Below, in pieces: positions 54,228-63,875 of a DNA stretch of 64,000 bases. The notes under the pieces are model-generated. The model was not told the DNA's origin and did not search any database. It saw nothing but the letters and a program-made list of their open reading frames with translations. Position numbers and translations under genes: made by a program. Origin of the DNA: Bog-473 sp963804055 (GTDB taxonomy: Bacteria > Actinomycetota > Acidimicrobiia > Acidimicrobiales > RAAP-2). Where the stretch lies: assembly GCA_963804055.1 (NCBI GenBank), contig CAWDOU010000013.1, positions 62,001-126,000 of the forward strand, read 5' to 3'. Numbering within the stretch: position 1 is the first letter of the stretch; each line of letters opens with the position of its first letter.

Positions 54228-54880
54228 GGCCGTCCCGCCTGTCCCGTCGTCGGCGCGGGGGCGAGGGCCTGAAGGAGGGCGGCCAGGTTCTTGGCGTGGG
54301 CGAAGAGGCCGAGCGCACGGGCGCGATCGCCGTCGAGGTGGGTCAGCATCTCGAGTCCGAGATAGAGGGCGACGATGGCGTACGCCACGTCACCGGGCGG
54401 CACGACGGAGTCGAGCGGCGGTCCCAGCGTGGTCGTCACGGCCTGTTCGGCGAAGCTGAACCAGGGCCCGAGCCGGGCGGACACCTCGGCCCCCAGTCCG
54501 GGCGTGGACGACGCGCCGGCGATCATTTCGACGAGGACGGCGACGTGGCCGGCGTCGAGATCCTCCTTGAAGATGTCGGTCGCCACCTCGACCAGCCCGG
54601 TGGGTGACGCAACCCGTTCCAGTGCGGCGCCGTACTGCTCCATGCGGATCGCACTGACCGCATCGAGGGCGGCCAGGAGGAGGCTGGCGACGGAACCGAA
54701 GTGGTAGAAGACCAGGCCCTGGTTCAACCCGGCACGCTCCGCGATCGCCCGTGCGCTCGCCCCGGCGTACCCCTCGGCCTTGAGCGTCTCAACAGCGGCG
54801 TCGATCAGCTTCGTGCGGGTGCCGGCCGAACGGGTCGAGTCCCTCCCCAGCACGCTGCTCGACGGTCCCGGCTTGGCCAT
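54224..54880 (-). CDS. TetR-family transcriptional regulator
   Basis: A 218-aa regulator with the N-terminal helix-turn-helix TRTKLIDAAVETLKAEGYAGASARAIAERAGLNQGLVFYHFGS, here cited by its ends TRTKLIDAA and GLVFYHFGS. ATG 54880 (MAKPGPSS) follows an AAAAAGGAG ribosome site; the extension upstream is not family-like. It heads the operon with the NmrA-like and membrane genes and probably represses it. An AT-rich promoter lies at 54890-54925, with the half-palindromic TGAGCAATCACT in it. Confidence 0.88.
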   Translation of the reverse strand: MAKPGPSSSVLGRDSTRSAGTRTKLIDAAVETLKAEGYAGASARAIAERAGLNQGLVFYHFGSVASLLLAALDAVSAIRMEQYGAALERVASPTGLVEVATDIFKEDLDAGHVAVLVEMIAGASSTPGLGAEVSARLGPWFSFAEQAVTTTLGPPLDSVVPPGDVAYAIVALYLGLEMLTHLDGDRARALGLFAHAKNLAALLQALAPAPTTGQAGRP

Positions 54881-54958
54881 CCGTGGCTCCTTTTTAAGTG
54901 ATTGCTCAAAGTATATGCACAAAGTCCTTGGGTCGTCGACCGCGGGGGTCGTGACGCG

Positions 54959-54985
54959 TCGGACGGGTCGGACGGGTCGGACGGG
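54959..54985 (+). repeat. Three tandem copies of a 9-bp unit
   Basis: The unit TCGGACGGG occurs three times without interruption in the 218-bp gap between tetR and clpS. Probably replication slippage; no function is implied. Confidence 0.8.
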
Positions 54986-55097
54986 TGCCGGCGAGGGAGG
55001 GGCGTCGGCGTGATGGACGTGGTCGGCCCGCTGAGGGCCGGTGGGTGGGCCGGGCGGGGCAGGGATGTCCCCCGGGGGGCCGCCGGTGTCTACGGCG

Positions 55098-55397
55098 TCA
55101 GGCCCGGCTCAGGGTGGCGGAGATCTTGCGCAGGTGCAGCGCGTGCACGGCAGCTTCCGCCTCGTCCTTGGGGCGTACGGCGGCCACCGCCTTGCCACTG
55201 CGGTGAATCTGCCAGGCCAACTTGTCGGCCCGCTCGACCGTGTGACCGAAGATCTCCACGAAGGCCTGAATCACGGTCTGGAAGGTCGTGACGTCGTCGT
55301 TCCACACGATGACGGCCCACAGGTCCTCGACGTCGAAGAAGGCGTCGATGTCCTCGTCGACCACGACGGTCGTACTTGGTTCGAGTGTCCGAGGCAT
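55098..55397 (-). CDS. clpS: ATP-dependent Clp protease adaptor ClpS
   Basis: A 99-aa adaptor with the ClpS core VIVWNDDVTTFQTVIQAFVEIFG, where the N-D-D-x-T-T part binds N-degron residues. HRSGKAVAA contacts the ClpC/ClpA N-domain. It delivers N-end-rule substrates to ClpCP. In actinobacteria it is often near a nicotinate phosphoribosyltransferase, which is not present here. Confidence 0.92.
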   Translation of the reverse strand: MPRTLEPSTTVVVDEDIDAFFDVEDLWAVIVWNDDVTTFQTVIQAFVEIFGHTVERADKLAWQIHRSGKAVAAVRPKDEAEAAVHALHLRKISATLSRA

Positions 55398-55479
55398 GGC
55401 TCTCCGGGCGTGCAGCGGGCGCAGGGTGTGGGCCGCAATTCAACCCGTCGAAGTGTACTCCTGCGGGTAGCGTGCGGAG

Positions 55480-56526
55480 ATGCGAGCAACCGTCCTCGAA
55501 GGGCCGCGCAACGTCAAGGTCGAGAACGTCCCCGACCCGGTGCTGCCCGGGCCCGAGGGTGTGATCGTCACCGTGGAGCGCACCGCCATCTGCGGATCCG
55601 ATCTGCACCTGTACCACGATGCGCCGACGGGCACGGGCATCCGGCTCGGCCATGAAGCCATCGGGACCGTGCTGGAGGCCGGGCCCCACGTGCGCAGCCT
55701 GCGGGCAGGCGACCGCGTCCTGGTCTCCGGGGTCATCGGGTGCGGCGTCTGCACGGCCTGCCTGGCCGGACAACCCAACGTCTGCCTCGCCGACAAGGCC
55801 ACGGCGTTCGGGACGGTGCCCGACCTGCCGGGTGGTCAGGCCGAGGCCATGGCCGTGCCGTTCGCCGACCTCTTCGCCCTCCCCATTCCCGACGGCGTCG
55901 CCGACGAAGAGGCCGTGCTCCTCACCGACATCCTCCCGACGGGCTACCTCGGCGCGCTGCGGGCGAACATCCAGCCGGGCTCCACCGTCGTCGTCGTCGG
56001 GCTCGGGCCGGTCGGGATCATGGCGCTGCAGTGCGCGTCGCTCTTCGGGCCGGCACGCATTTTGGCGGTGGACATGGTGCCCGAACGACTGGCGCGGGCC
56101 GAGCGCCTCGGGGCCGAGCCCATTGACGCGCGGGTCGCACCGGGATCGCTCCAGGTCCTGGAAGCAACCGGCGGGAGGGGTGCCGAGAGCGTGATCGAGG
56201 CGGTGGGGGCGGACGCCACAGTCCTGGACGCCGTCTCCTGCGCTGCCACGGGCGGCACCGTCTCGGTCGTCGGGGTGAACCTCAACATGGAGCTCCCCTT
56301 CCCCATGGGGATCGTGTTCTTGAAGAGTCTCACCCTGCGCGCCGTCTTCGCCCCGATCCCCGGGACGTGGCGCTCCCTCGTGCCATTGCTGCAGTCAGGC
56401 CGGCTGGCGGGTCTGGCCGAGACGTTCACGCACCGGATGGACCTGAGCCAGGCCCCCGAGGCCTACGAGTTGTTCGACTCGCGGGCCGACGGCGTCTTGA
56501 AGGTCTTGTTGACGCCGAATCCCTGA
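55480..56526 (+). CDS. Zinc-dependent alcohol dehydrogenase (MDR family)
   Basis: A 348-aa dehydrogenase: catalytic-zinc Cys in AICGSDLHLYHD, His-Glu in GHEAIG, structural-zinc cysteines in CGVCTACLAGQPNVC, and the Rossmann motif VVGLGPVGIMAL with Asp in LAVDMVPER for NAD. It is more similar to glutathione-independent formaldehyde or threonine dehydrogenase-like MDRs than to the protein at 25411. Its end overlaps the convergent membrane-protein gene by 64 nt. Confidence 0.9.
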   Translation: MRATVLEGPRNVKVENVPDPVLPGPEGVIVTVERTAICGSDLHLYHDAPTGTGIRLGHEAIGTVLEAGPHVRSLRAGDRVLVSGVIGCGVCTACLAGQPNVCLADKATAFGTVPDLPGGQAEAMAVPFADLFALPIPDGVADEEAVLLTDILPTGYLGALRANIQPGSTVVVVGLGPVGIMALQCASLFGPARILAVDMVPERLARAERLGAEPIDARVAPGSLQVLEATGGRGAESVIEAVGADATVLDAVSCAATGGTVSVVGVNLNMELPFPMGIVFLKSLTLRAVFAPIPGTWRSLVPLLQSGRLAGLAETFTHRMDLSQAPEAYELFDSRADGVLKVLLTPNP

Positions 56527-57638
56527 GCGCCCTCCGGCTCGTCCGGGGTGCGGTTCAGCACCAGCGGGAACTTGGCCATGCCGAGCGCCGGGCGCACGAC
56601 GAACCAGGGTGCGGGCGGCGGGACGATGATGGCCGTGAGCGCGTCGACGATGGGCTCGTAGTTGACGCGCCAGCCCTGGAAGTTCCGCCACGCATCGTCC
56701 GCTGTCCGTTCAGCCGGGAAGTTGACCGATTCGAGCCGGCGGAAGCCTTCGTCGAACTCGGCGCGGGACAGGCGGATGGTTGCCGTCGGGAGGGGGTCGT
56801 CGTCGTAGGGGATGCGGAGGGCCCGCGCCATCGACCGCAGGCAGTTGATCCCCATGGAGAGGCAGAGACGGGCCTGGCGCGGCGTCTGCGACGGGCTCAC
56901 CGCGTGGTACAGCGCGGCTGAGTCCATCATGGCCACCAGGCCGACGAGCCAACTGCGGGTCGAGACAGGCGAGCGGAACCAGAGCAATCCGGGGTAGTTG
57001 GCGTGGCTCTCCGACACTGCGGCAGCCCAGCGCTCCCAGTCCGAGTAGAGCGGCGGCAGCTCGTCCATGGTGTCCAGCCAGTGATGGCGGGCCAGGATCT
57101 CGGGGCCCCAGGCCGGGTTCCCGCTCCGGGCCTCCAACAGCGTGACCTCGGTCTCGCGGGTCGAGAACTGGGTGTAGAGCGTCGGCAGGTAGGCGATCTC
57201 GAGAGCCACGACGAGCAGGCCGATGCCCGCGGCAACGACCTCGACCACCCTCGGTCCCGCATGGCCCGAGGAGACGATGCCGAGGGTGAAGACCGACGAC
57301 CCCGAGATGCCCAGCGCCGTCGCGAAGTCGACGCCGGCCGCGTCCCACTCGATCAGCGCCACCCCGAGGACGATGAAGCAGAGCCAGATCATGAAGAGGA
57401 GCACCATCGCCGCCGGACCGACGAACGACAGGACACGATCGCGCGCCTCGTAATCCGGAAGCTTCGGGGCGATCCGGCGCGCCGAGCCACCGAGGGCCCG
57501 GGCCAGCATGCGCATGGCCGGCGAGGACGTCACGCGCGGGACGACCAGCGCGGTGAACACGCTCCACGCCGTGATGAGGACGATGGCGATGCCCGCGACC
57601 AGCGCGACCACACGGGCGACCGACTCCACGGGCGCCAT
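56463..57638 (-). CDS. Membrane protein with ion-channel-like N-terminus
   Basis: A 391-aa protein with four hydrophobic segments in the first 180 residues (about 8-32, 74-100, 108-125 and 130-155). A soluble C-terminal domain (PPLYSDWERWAAAV onward) is followed by conserved-looking ALYHAVSP and CLSMGINCLRSM. The segment GISGSSVFTLGIVSSG lies where two-TM potassium channels hold their filter loop, but the T-x-G-Y-G sequence is absent. Function unknown. It overlaps the convergent dehydrogenase by 64 nt. Confidence 0.6.
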   Translation of the reverse strand: MAPVESVARVVALVAGIAIVLITAWSVFTALVVPRVTSSPAMRMLARALGGSARRIAPKLPDYEARDRVLSFVGPAAMVLLFMIWLCFIVLGVALIEWDAAGVDFATALGISGSSVFTLGIVSSGHAGPRVVEVVAAGIGLLVVALEIAYLPTLYTQFSTRETEVTLLEARSGNPAWGPEILARHHWLDTMDELPPLYSDWERWAAAVSESHANYPGLLWFRSPVSTRSWLVGLVAMMDSAALYHAVSPSQTPRQARLCLSMGINCLRSMARALRIPYDDDPLPTATIRLSRAEFDEGFRRLESVNFPAERTADDAWRNFQGWRVNYEPIVDALTAIIVPPPAPWFVVRPALGMAKFPLVLNRTPDEPEGAQGFGVNKTFKTPSARESNNS

Positions 57639-57693
57639 CCTGCCAGATGCCCGGGACCGGTCCCCCGGGGCCCGGATCCCCCAGGGCAGCCCG

Positions 57694-59496
57694 TCAGCCG
57701 GCGGCGAGCCTCGCTGCGGCCGGCCCGCTCGCCACGAGCGCACCCGGCACCTCGACCGGGCGCGAGCGCAGCAACTCACCGAGACCCTTCGCCTGCGTGT
57801 CCAGACGGAGGTTGGACGCCACGCCCCAGCCGAGGAGGCCATGGACGACGAAGTTCACCGCCCGCAGGTTCGGCAACGGGTACCGGCTCACGGGGTACGG
57901 CTCCACCTCGGGCAACAGCTCCTTGAGCAGCGCCGTGGTGAACGCGTGCTGCAGCCAGTCCGCGACGGCGTCGTCGTCGGCCCAGATGCCGACATTGGCG
58001 TCCCCGCCCTTGTCGCCAGAGCGTGCCCCGACGAGCACCCACAGCGGGACCACGACGGTGTCCCCCGCCTGCGCTGCACTGCGGTCAGGTGACGCGTCCG
58101 TCGAACCGGCGACAGGTCGCGCGGCGGCCCCGTTGTCGAACACGGCAAGAGGCGAGGCCGGAATCGACCGACCGTCGCACTCGATGCGCGGCGTCACCGC
58201 GGCGGCCTGCACCGTCGTCGGCCAGTACCGGGCGACGCCCTGCGCCCCCGAGGGGGCCGAGGTGAAGAACGTGCCGGGGTAACTCGACAGGCTCGTCTCG
58301 ACGACAGCGCCCGAGAAGGCGCGCCCCACGGCCTGCTCGTCGTCACCGCGCACGGCGAGGCGCAGGTACGCCATGCCGGTCCCGGTGAGATCCCCCGAGA
58401 GGTCTTCCGCCGTCTCGGCGTAGCCGTCGCGCCCCCCGGGGATGCCGGCCCACACCGCCTCCGCCGCGAAGCGGGCCTTCGCAACGGGCTGGGCGCCGGT
58501 CAGGGCCAGCGTCATGGCGTTGCGCCAACCGGCATGGAGATTGGCCGTGACCTTCAACGTGGCGGGCGGCGCCTCGCCGCGCACCGGCGCGATGTGCACC
58601 CGGTCGGGACCCTCCTGCCACAGGTCGATGGTGTCGAACCGCGGCACGGCGTCGGGGCTGAGGTAGCGCGGGCTGCCGATTTCGTAGAGCAATTGGGCCG
58701 TCACCGTGCCCACCGTCACCATGCCGCCCGTGCCGTGATGCTTGGTGATCACCGACGACCCGTCGGCGTGCAGCTCGGCCAGCGGGAACCCGATGCGTGC
58801 CCGGTCCGGCACCTCCTCGAAGAAGGCGTAGTTCCCACCGCAACATTGCGCCCCGCACTCAATGACGTGGCCCGCCACCACAGCGCCGGCGATGGCATCG
58901 ACGTCGCTGTCGGCCCAGCCGAACGCATGCAGCGCAGGCCCGACCACGAGCGCGGCATCGGTCACGCGTCCCGTGACCACCACCTGCGCACCGGCAGCCA
59001 ACGCGTCGGCGATCGGCCGGGCCCGCAGATAGGCGTTGGCCGTCACGACCGGCGCATCAGCCGGCAGGACCTCCCCCGTGTCGAGGTTGACGAACCTCTC
59101 GCCCTGCGCCCGTAGGGCTGGCAGGTGGGGTGTGAGGTCGTCCCCCGAGACCGAGGCCACGTGCACGTCGAGCCCCTGCCGGCGGGCCAGCTCCCCCACT
59201 GCCGCCGCCAACGCCTCTGGCTGCAACCCTCCGGCGTTGGAGACGACGGTGATGCCCCGTTCGATACAGGTCGGCAGCACCTCCTCGAGCTCGCGCAGGA
59301 AGGTGCGGGCGTAGCCGCCGCTGCGTTCCTGGGTCTTGTGGAGGATGTACATCGTCAGCTCGGCCAGCCAGTCACCGGTCAGCACGTCGAGCGGGCCGCC
59401 CTCGACCATCTCCCGGGCGGCACCCGTGCGGTCCCCGAAGAACCCGCTGCAGTTCCCGATGCGCAGGATGTCGGGGCCGCCGGCGCCCACGCTCAT
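57694..59496 (-). CDS. AtuA-like acyclic terpene utilisation protein (DUF1446)
   Basis: A 600-aa protein with the AtuA/DUF1446 pattern: RIGNCSGFFGDR at the start, VSNAGGLQPEALA, VTGRVTDAALVVGP, and the C-terminal ARSGDKGGDANVGIW. This two-part architecture occurs in the citronellol/geraniol-degradation clusters of pseudomonads and in many actinobacterial acyl-CoA carboxylase clusters; the reaction is undefined. The ATG overlaps the stop of the biotin-subunit gene by 4 nt. Confidence 0.85.
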   Translation of the reverse strand: MSVGAGGPDILRIGNCSGFFGDRTGAAREMVEGGPLDVLTGDWLAELTMYILHKTQERSGGYARTFLRELEEVLPTCIERGITVVSNAGGLQPEALAAAVGELARRQGLDVHVASVSGDDLTPHLPALRAQGERFVNLDTGEVLPADAPVVTANAYLRARPIADALAAGAQVVVTGRVTDAALVVGPALHAFGWADSDVDAIAGAVVAGHVIECGAQCCGGNYAFFEEVPDRARIGFPLAELHADGSSVITKHHGTGGMVTVGTVTAQLLYEIGSPRYLSPDAVPRFDTIDLWQEGPDRVHIAPVRGEAPPATLKVTANLHAGWRNAMTLALTGAQPVAKARFAAEAVWAGIPGGRDGYAETAEDLSGDLTGTGMAYLRLAVRGDDEQAVGRAFSGAVVETSLSSYPGTFFTSAPSGAQGVARYWPTTVQAAAVTPRIECDGRSIPASPLAVFDNGAAARPVAGSTDASPDRSAAQAGDTVVVPLWVLVGARSGDKGGDANVGIWADDDAVADWLQHAFTTALLKELLPEVEPYPVSRYPLPNLRAVNFVVHGLLGWGVASNLRLDTQAKGLGELLRSRPVEVPGALVASGPAAARLAAG

Positions 59497-61457
59497 GCCG
59501 GCTCCACCGTGACCAGGAGATCGTGCACGTCGACCTGCTGCCCGGGCGCGCAATGCACCTGGGCCACCCTTCCGGCACCGTTGGCCCGGAGGGTGTGCTC
59601 CATCTTCATCGCCTCGAGCACCACCAGGCCCTCCCCTTCAGCCACCGCGTCGCCCTCGGCCACGAGCACCTTGGTGACGGCGCCCGGGAGCGGGGCCCGA
59701 CACTCGCCCGCGACGCCACCGCGCTCGTCGACATCATCGCCGGAACGCAAGCCGAAGCTGGACTGGCCCTCCGGTCCGTTGACGTCGGCCCGGTGGGCCG
59801 ACAGCCGCACCTCGTAGCGGCGCCGCAGCCCGTCGGGCGTCAGCAGGTCGACGGTGCCGTCGTGCACCTGTGCCATTCCCACGTCGTGCCACTCGTCCTC
59901 GACCAGGACCCGGGCCGCCTCGTGGAGGTCGACGACGCGCACCTCCAGCGTGCCGGTGGCGTCCGTGAGGGCGTCCGCGTGCTGGGCGCGGCCGACGTTG
60001 CGCCACCCGGCGACGGGAATCGGGACGAGGCTCGCGGCCGCACGCCGGCCGGTCAGACAGAAGGCAGCCGCCGCGGCGTGGCGCCGCCGCGCCCCGTCGG
60101 GCAACGCCGCGTCGCGCAGGTCGGGGCGGCGGTCCAGATAGTGGACGTCCGCCTCGCCGCCTCGGAACGCGGCGTCGTCGAGCACCGCGCCGAGCAGGTC
60201 CCTGTTGGTCTCGAGCCCGTCCAGCTCGAGAGCACGCAGCGCCCGCGCCAGCTGGGCCACGGCGGCGGCCCGGTCGCGCCCGTGCGCCATCAGCTTCGCC
60301 ACCAGGGAGTCGTAGGCCGCACTCACGACGGTGCCGGACTCGATGGCGGTGTCGGTCCGCAACCCTGGGCCTTGCGGCCAGCGCACGTACGTCGCGGTGC
60401 CCGGCGTCGGCCGGTAGTCCTCACGGGGGCTTTCGGCGCAGAGTCGGACCTCCACGGCGTGCCCGTCGGCCCCCACCTCGGACTGGGCCAGCGGCAGAGG
60501 CCGTCCGGCCGCCACCACCAGCTGCAGGCCCACGAGGTCAAGGCCCGTGACGAGCTCGGTCACCCCGTGCTCGACCTGCAGGCGGGTGTTCATCTCCAAG
60601 AAGAAGAAGTCACTGCCGTCGACCAGGTACTCGACGGTCCCGACCCCCACGTAGTCGACGGCGCGGGCCACGGCGACGGCGGCGTCCCACATCTGCTGGC
60701 GGACGGCGGCGGGCACCTGGACGGCCGGTGCCTCCTCGACGACCTTCTGGTGCCGGCGCTGCACCGAGCACTCCCGGTCCAAGAGGTGCAGGACGGTGCC
60801 GTGGGCGTCACCGATCACCTGGACCTCGACGTGGCGGGGGGCCTCGAGATAGCGCTCGATGAAGACCTCGTCCGATCCGAACGCGGCGACCGCCTCGCGC
60901 TGGGCCCGGGCGACGGCGTCGGCCAGTCCGTCGGCCGCGCTGACAAGACGCATACCCCGGCCCCCCCCGCCGGCGGACGCCTTGACGAGCAGCGGGTAGC
61001 CCACGCCCGTCGCGGCAGCACGGAGCGCGGCGTCATCCGCACCGGGCGCCACGACGGCACTGGGCAGGATCGGCACGCCGGCGCCGGCAACGAGGTCCTT
61101 GGCCCGGGCCTTATGCCCCATCACGCGCATGGCGTCGGGCGAGGGCCCGACCCAGACGATGCCCGCGGCCGCACAGGCCTCGGGGAGGACGGGGTTCTCG
61201 GAGAGGAAGCCGTAGCCCGGATGCAGGGCATCCGCCCCCGCCGTCTCCGCCGCCCCGACCAGCGCGGCGGCGGAGAGGTAGGTCTCGGCGAGCGACGGGC
61301 CCGGCAACAGCACCGCCGCATCGGCCTCCCCGACATGCGGGCTGGCCGCGTCGTCGGCCGCGTAGACGGCGACGGCTTCGCAGCCGGCGTCGTGTGCGCC
61401 ACGGATGAGACGGCGCGCGATCTCGCCCCGGTTGGCCACCAGCAGACGCCGGATCAT
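59493..61457 (-). CDS. Acyl-CoA carboxylase alpha subunit (biotin carboxylase + BCCP)
   Basis: A 654-aa protein. The biotin-carboxylase domain has RRLLVANRGEIARR at the start, the ATP-grasp Gly-rich loop KASAGGGGRGMRLV and EMNTRLQVEH. The C-terminal BCCP domain carries biotinyl-Lys618 in EAMKMEH. It carboxylates biotin for the adjacent carboxyltransferase. The context fits 3-methylcrotonyl-CoA (leucine), geranyl-CoA or a related isoprenoid acyl-CoA. It abuts the beta-subunit gene. Confidence 0.92.
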   Translation of the reverse strand: MIRRLLVANRGEIARRLIRGAHDAGCEAVAVYAADDAASPHVGEADAAVLLPGPSLAETYLSAAALVGAAETAGADALHPGYGFLSENPVLPEACAAAGIVWVGPSPDAMRVMGHKARAKDLVAGAGVPILPSAVVAPGADDAALRAAATGVGYPLLVKASAGGGGRGMRLVSAADGLADAVARAQREAVAAFGSDEVFIERYLEAPRHVEVQVIGDAHGTVLHLLDRECSVQRRHQKVVEEAPAVQVPAAVRQQMWDAAVAVARAVDYVGVGTVEYLVDGSDFFFLEMNTRLQVEHGVTELVTGLDLVGLQLVVAAGRPLPLAQSEVGADGHAVEVRLCAESPREDYRPTPGTATYVRWPQGPGLRTDTAIESGTVVSAAYDSLVAKLMAHGRDRAAAVAQLARALRALELDGLETNRDLLGAVLDDAAFRGGEADVHYLDRRPDLRDAALPDGARRRHAAAAAFCLTGRRAAASLVPIPVAGWRNVGRAQHADALTDATGTLEVRVVDLHEAARVLVEDEWHDVGMAQVHDGTVDLLTPDGLRRRYEVRLSAHRADVNGPEGQSSFGLRSGDDVDERGGVAGECRAPLPGAVTKVLVAEGDAVAEGEGLVVLEAMKMEHTLRANGAGRVAQVHCAPGQQVDVHDLLVTVEPA

Positions 61458-63055
61458 CAGTGCCGGACCACCCCGAACACCGCCGTCCCCCGTACCGGGG
61501 CCGAGTGCACCGCCGTCAGGGCGATGGCCAGCACGGTCCGCGTGTCACGTGGGTCGATGATGCCGTCGTCCCACAGGCGCCCCGTGGCGTACTGCGCCGT
61601 CGACTCCTCCTCGATCTGGCTCTCGGTGGCCTGGCGCAGCTCCTCGTCGGCGGCCTCGTCGAAGGCTCGTCCGGCTGCGGCGGCCGCGTTGCGCCGCACA
61701 ATGGAGAGCACGCCCGCCAGCTGCTTGGGGCCCATGACCGCGATGCGGTGGTTCGGCCAGGTGAAGACGAAGCGCGGGTCGTAGGCCCGTCCGGCCATGG
61801 CGTAGTTCCCCGCCCCGTAACTGGCGCCGACCATGAGCGTGAGGTGGGGCACGGTCGAGTTCGACACGGCATTGATCAGCTTGGCGCCATCCTTGATGAT
61901 CCCGCCCTGCTCGTAGCGCGTCCCCACCATGAAACCCGTGATGTTCTGCACGAACAGGATCGGCGTGTCGGAGCGATTGCACAGCGCAATGAACTGGGCC
62001 CCTTTCTGCGCCTCGGGTGAGAAGAGGATGCCGTTGTTGGCCACCACCCCGATCGGGTAGCCGCCGATGGATGCCCACCCGCACACCAGTTGGGCCCCGT
62101 ACAACTCCTTGAATTCCTCGAAACGGGAGCCGTCGACGACGCGGGCGATGATCTCGCGCACGTCGAAAGGCACCCGCACATCCACCGGGGCGATGCCGAG
62201 CAGCTCCTCGGCCGGGTAGAGCGGCGCGTCAGGTGGATCGACCGGAGCGGGGCCGAGACGGGACCAGTGGAGATGCGCCACGATGCCACGGGCCAGGCGG
62301 ATCGCCTCCGGCTCGCCCCGGGCCAGGTAGTCGCACAGGCCCGAGATCTCCGCGTGCATGCGGGCACCGCCGAGCTCCTCTTCGTCGGCCTCCTCGCCGA
62401 TGGCCATCTTGACGAGCGGCGGCCCACCGAGGAAGACACGGGCCCGGTCCTCCACCATGACCGTGTAGTCGCTCATGCCCGGGAGATAGGCGCCCCCGGC
62501 GGTCGACGACCCGAAGACGACACAGACCGTCGGGATGCCCTGGGCCGAGAGTTGGGTCAGCCGCCGGAACTGCTCGCCCCCCGGGACGAAGACGTCGGCC
62601 TGGCGGGGCAGGTCCGCGCCTCCGGATTCGACGAGGAGCAGTAGCGGGAGGCGGTTCTCCTCGGCCACGTCCATGGCGCGCAGAAGCTTGCGGATGGTGG
62701 TCGGGCTCGTGGTCCCGCCGCGCACGGTCGGGTCGTTGGCGATGACGAGGCACTGGGTATGAGCCACTTCGGCGAGGGCCACCACGACGCCGCCCCCGAC
62801 GGGGTCGCCGGTGTGCAGCCCCGCGAGCGGGCAGAGCTCGAGCACCGGCGTGCCCGGGTCGACCAACGCCTCCAGGCGTTGGCGCACCAGCATCTTGCCG
62901 CGCGCGAGGTGGCGCGCCACGTACTGCTCGCCGCCGCCGGCGAGGACGTTCTCGTGCCGCGCCCGGACCTCGTCCAGCAGCGCCCGCATGGCAGCGGCGT
63001 TGTCGAGGAACTCGTCACCTGTGACGGCCAGCCGGGACCGGATGGGCGCGCTCAT
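61457..63055 (-). CDS. Acyl-CoA carboxylase carboxyltransferase (beta) subunit
   Basis: A 532-aa carboxyltransferase with two crotonase-like halves. ARGKMLVRQRLEALVDPG, VFGSSTAGGAYLPGMSDY (first oxyanion glycines), LFVQNITGFMVG and MVGASYGAGNYAMAGRAY (second) are all present. The VQNITGFMVG and A-G-N-Y-A-M-x-G-R motifs match methylcrotonyl/geranyl-CoA carboxylases (LiuB/AtuC). ATG 63055 overlaps the crotonase stop. It pairs with the biotin subunit. Confidence 0.92.
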   Translation of the reverse strand: MSAPIRSRLAVTGDEFLDNAAAMRALLDEVRARHENVLAGGGEQYVARHLARGKMLVRQRLEALVDPGTPVLELCPLAGLHTGDPVGGGVVVALAEVAHTQCLVIANDPTVRGGTTSPTTIRKLLRAMDVAEENRLPLLLLVESGGADLPRQADVFVPGGEQFRRLTQLSAQGIPTVCVVFGSSTAGGAYLPGMSDYTVMVEDRARVFLGGPPLVKMAIGEEADEEELGGARMHAEISGLCDYLARGEPEAIRLARGIVAHLHWSRLGPAPVDPPDAPLYPAEELLGIAPVDVRVPFDVREIIARVVDGSRFEEFKELYGAQLVCGWASIGGYPIGVVANNGILFSPEAQKGAQFIALCNRSDTPILFVQNITGFMVGTRYEQGGIIKDGAKLINAVSNSTVPHLTLMVGASYGAGNYAMAGRAYDPRFVFTWPNHRIAVMGPKQLAGVLSIVRRNAAAAAGRAFDEAADEELRQATESQIEEESTAQYATGRLWDDGIIDPRDTRTVLAIALTAVHSAPVRGTAVFGVVRH

Positions 63056-63813
63056 GTGGTGGTGTCCCATGAGGGCCGGCGCTTCTGCAGGAACGCCTCC
63101 ATCCCTTCGGCCGCCTCCGCCCCGGCGAAGAGCTCGGCCGACGTGACCGCCGCCGCCGCCAGCCCGTCGGCCCACGACTGGGCGGAGAGCGAACGCAGCA
63201 GCTCCTTGGTGGCCCGGACCGCGCCCGGGGCGGCCTGGCGCAGCGCCAGCGTCTGCGCCGCCACCCAGGCGTCCAGCGCGGGCTCGTCGGTCGTGACCGC
63301 GCTGAGCAGTCCCACCGCGGCGGCCTCCGACGCACTGAAGCGCGCACCGGTCAGGGTGGCCCGGGCGAGGAAGCGACGGTCGACCACACGCAGCGCCGGC
63401 ACCAAGATCATGGCCGGCGCCACGCCGACCCGGACCTCGGTGAAGGCGAACGTGGCCGCCTCGGCGGCCACCGCCATGTCGGCGGCCGCGATGAGGCCGA
63501 GGCCGCCGGCGCGTGCATGGCCGTTGACACGGACGATCACGGGCACCGCGCTCTCGACGATGGACGTGAGAATGGCCGGCATGCGGTTGGGGGCCGCGGA
63601 CCCCCGCTCGGACAGGTCCGCGCCCGAGCAGAACACCGTCCCCGCCCCCGTCAGCACGACGGCCCGGACGTCGGGGTCTCCGGTTGCGTCACGCAACGCC
63701 TGCTCCAACTGCGCCAAGAGGCGCTCCGAGAGGGCGTTGCGGTTGGCGGGAGAATCGAGCGTCAGCGTCCGGATCCCGTGGTCCTGCTGCACGTCGACCA
63801 ACACGTCCGTCAC
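63052..63813 (-). CDS. Enoyl-CoA hydratase/isomerase (AtuE/LiuC-like)
   Basis: A 253-aa crotonase: RTLTLDSPANRNAL, VFCSGADLSE, and HARAGGLGLIAAADMAVA, with the acidic position after GGL occupied by Gly/Leu. The later EVRVGVAPAMI supplies a Glu near rat Glu164. GTG 63813 is the chosen start. It is first in the four-gene carboxylase operon, where it would hydrate methylglutaconyl-CoA or isohexenylglutaconyl-CoA. Confidence 0.85.
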   Translation of the reverse strand: MTDVLVDVQQDHGIRTLTLDSPANRNALSERLLAQLEQALRDATGDPDVRAVVLTGAGTVFCSGADLSERGSAAPNRMPAILTSIVESAVPVIVRVNGHARAGGLGLIAAADMAVAAEAATFAFTEVRVGVAPAMILVPALRVVDRRFLARATLTGARFSASEAAAVGLLSAVTTDEPALDAWVAAQTLALRQAAPGAVRATKELLRSLSAQSWADGLAAAAVTSAELFAGAEAAEGMEAFLQKRRPSWDTTT

Positions 63814-63875
63814 GAGTGCGCAGTGTAGGGGGACCCCACCGATGGGCTGAAAAAGGCCGGTGGTATCGTTCGCCG

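Noticed and set aside
54890..54925. TetR operator
   Set aside because: TGAGCAATCACT is only a partial inverted repeat; I mention it with the gene but cannot support it as a separate site.
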